DNA of 6,474 nt from Nitrospinota bacterium (GTDB taxonomy: Bacteria > JAUXIQ01): the NCBI GenBank assembly GCA_030620925.1, contig JAUXIQ010000120.1, positions 1 to 6,474 of the forward strand, in the 5' to 3' direction. The notes beneath the pieces were generated by a model. It did no database searches. It saw only the letters and a program-made list of their open reading frames with translations, and had not been told where the DNA came from. The position numbers and the translations under genes are program-made. Shown here piece by piece: positions 6,018-6,474 of the stretch; the first letter of the stretch is position 1; each line of letters begins with the position of its first letter.

Positions 6018-6474
6018 ATGGCGACTGAAACCATGACCGGCGTGTGCGGCATCTGCCCCGGAGGATGCGGGGTGGATATTACTTTAGAGGACGGCAAGAT
6101 AACCGGGGTCAAACCCACCAAGGGGCACCCGATGGGAATAGTCTGCCCCAGGGGGGCCAGGTCTCACGAGGTGGTCTATTCCCCCGACCGGCTGAAATAC
6201 CCCCTCAAGCGTAAAGGAGAAAAGGGGAGCGGAGATTTTGAAAGGGTGAGCTGGGATGAGGCGTTGGACACTATCGCCGACAACCTGAAGCGCATCGCAG
6301 ATACACACGGCGCCCGCTCCATCATGCACTACATCGGCAGGGGGAATTTCGAGCAGTCGCTGCAGGATATGCTGGCTCCGGAGGGCACCCGCGGCCCCGG
6401 CGCAAGCAACCTCCTGTTCCCGCTGGGATCGCCCAATTCAGCGGGCTGCGGCTCCATCTGTTTCGTCTCCTACG
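6018..6474 (+). CDS. DMSO-reductase-family molybdopterin oxidoreductase, N-terminal part (cut by window end)
   Basis: The first 152 codons of a gene that runs off the window; full members are usually about 650-800 residues. The N-terminus carries Cys10, Cys13, Cys17 and Cys43 (C-x2-C-x3-C-x25-C, then PRG), the [4Fe-4S] motif of the Mo4Fe4S domain. SPDRLKYPL (55-63) and FERVSWDEALD (74-84) follow, standard for this family. GSPN (137-140) is followed eight residues later by Cys148. In Pelobacter acetylene hydratase the cysteine eight residues after GSPN ligates tungsten, so Cys148 is the likely Mo/W ligand here. The protein starts directly at the cluster motif without a twin-arginine signal, which suggests a cytoplasmic enzyme. 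Candidate relatives are formate dehydrogenase-like, thiosulfate/polysulfide reductase-like and acetylene hydratase-like proteins; the visible part cannot decide between them. It lies 73 bases after the FAD oxidoreductase and is probably co-transcribed with it. Confidence 0.9.
   Translation, partial: MATETMTGVCGICPGGCGVDITLEDGKITGVKPTKGHPMGIVCPRGARSHEVVYSPDRLKYPLKRKGEKGSGDFERVSWDEALDTIADNLKRIADTHGARSIMHYIGRGNFEQSLQDMLAPEGTRGPGASNLLFPLGSPNSAGCGSICFVSY

Overview
This GC-rich, gene-dense window holds two transcription units that diverge from an AT-richer gap at about 4546-4768. No rRNA, tRNA, IS element, phage gene or CRISPR array is visible. The gene content (acyl-CoA dehydrogenase, xanthine-dehydrogenase-type molybdenum subunit, DMSO-reductase-type molybdoenzyme, amine-oxidase-like flavoprotein) suggests an anaerobic or facultative bacterium with a broad catabolic repertoire. 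Chloroflexota, Desulfobacterota or clostridial-type anaerobes would fit. That placement is an inference from gene content and is weak.

Minus strand, read from about 4545 down to 48: (i) a complete acyl-CoA dehydrogenase, (ii) a complete xanthine dehydrogenase/aldehyde oxidase-family molybdopterin-binding large subunit, (iii) a complete GH3 beta-N-acetylhexosaminidase of NagZ type. The first two overlap by ATGA and the last two by TGATG, so the three very probably form one translationally coupled operon. The third gene has no ribosome binding site of its own. The small [2Fe-2S] and FAD subunits that normally accompany the large subunit are absent from the operon as far as it can be seen.

Plus strand, from 4769 to the window end: (iv) a complete DAO-family FAD oxidoreductase related to sarcosine oxidase and glycine/D-amino-acid oxidases, then after a 73-base gap (v) the first 152 codons of a DMSO-reductase-family molybdopterin oxidoreductase. 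The latter has an N-terminal [4Fe-4S] motif and a plausible Mo/W-ligating cysteine. It has no Tat signal and is probably cytoplasmic.

How the genes may work together: the two arms place enzymes of both large molybdenum-enzyme families, plus two flavin dehydrogenases, around one shared control region. This would suit oxidation of a carboxylated amine or heterocyclic/acyl-CoA substrate, but no substrate can be named from sequence alone. The control region contains an 8-bp element (TTGTGTTA) facing each gene, a 10-bp palindrome and small hairpins. I see no convincing sigma-70 promoter in either direction. NagZ looks metabolically unrelated to its operon partners. The most notable items are the orphan molybdenum subunit, the symmetric divergent control region, and a possible translational switch before the last gene. 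None of these establishes a new system.
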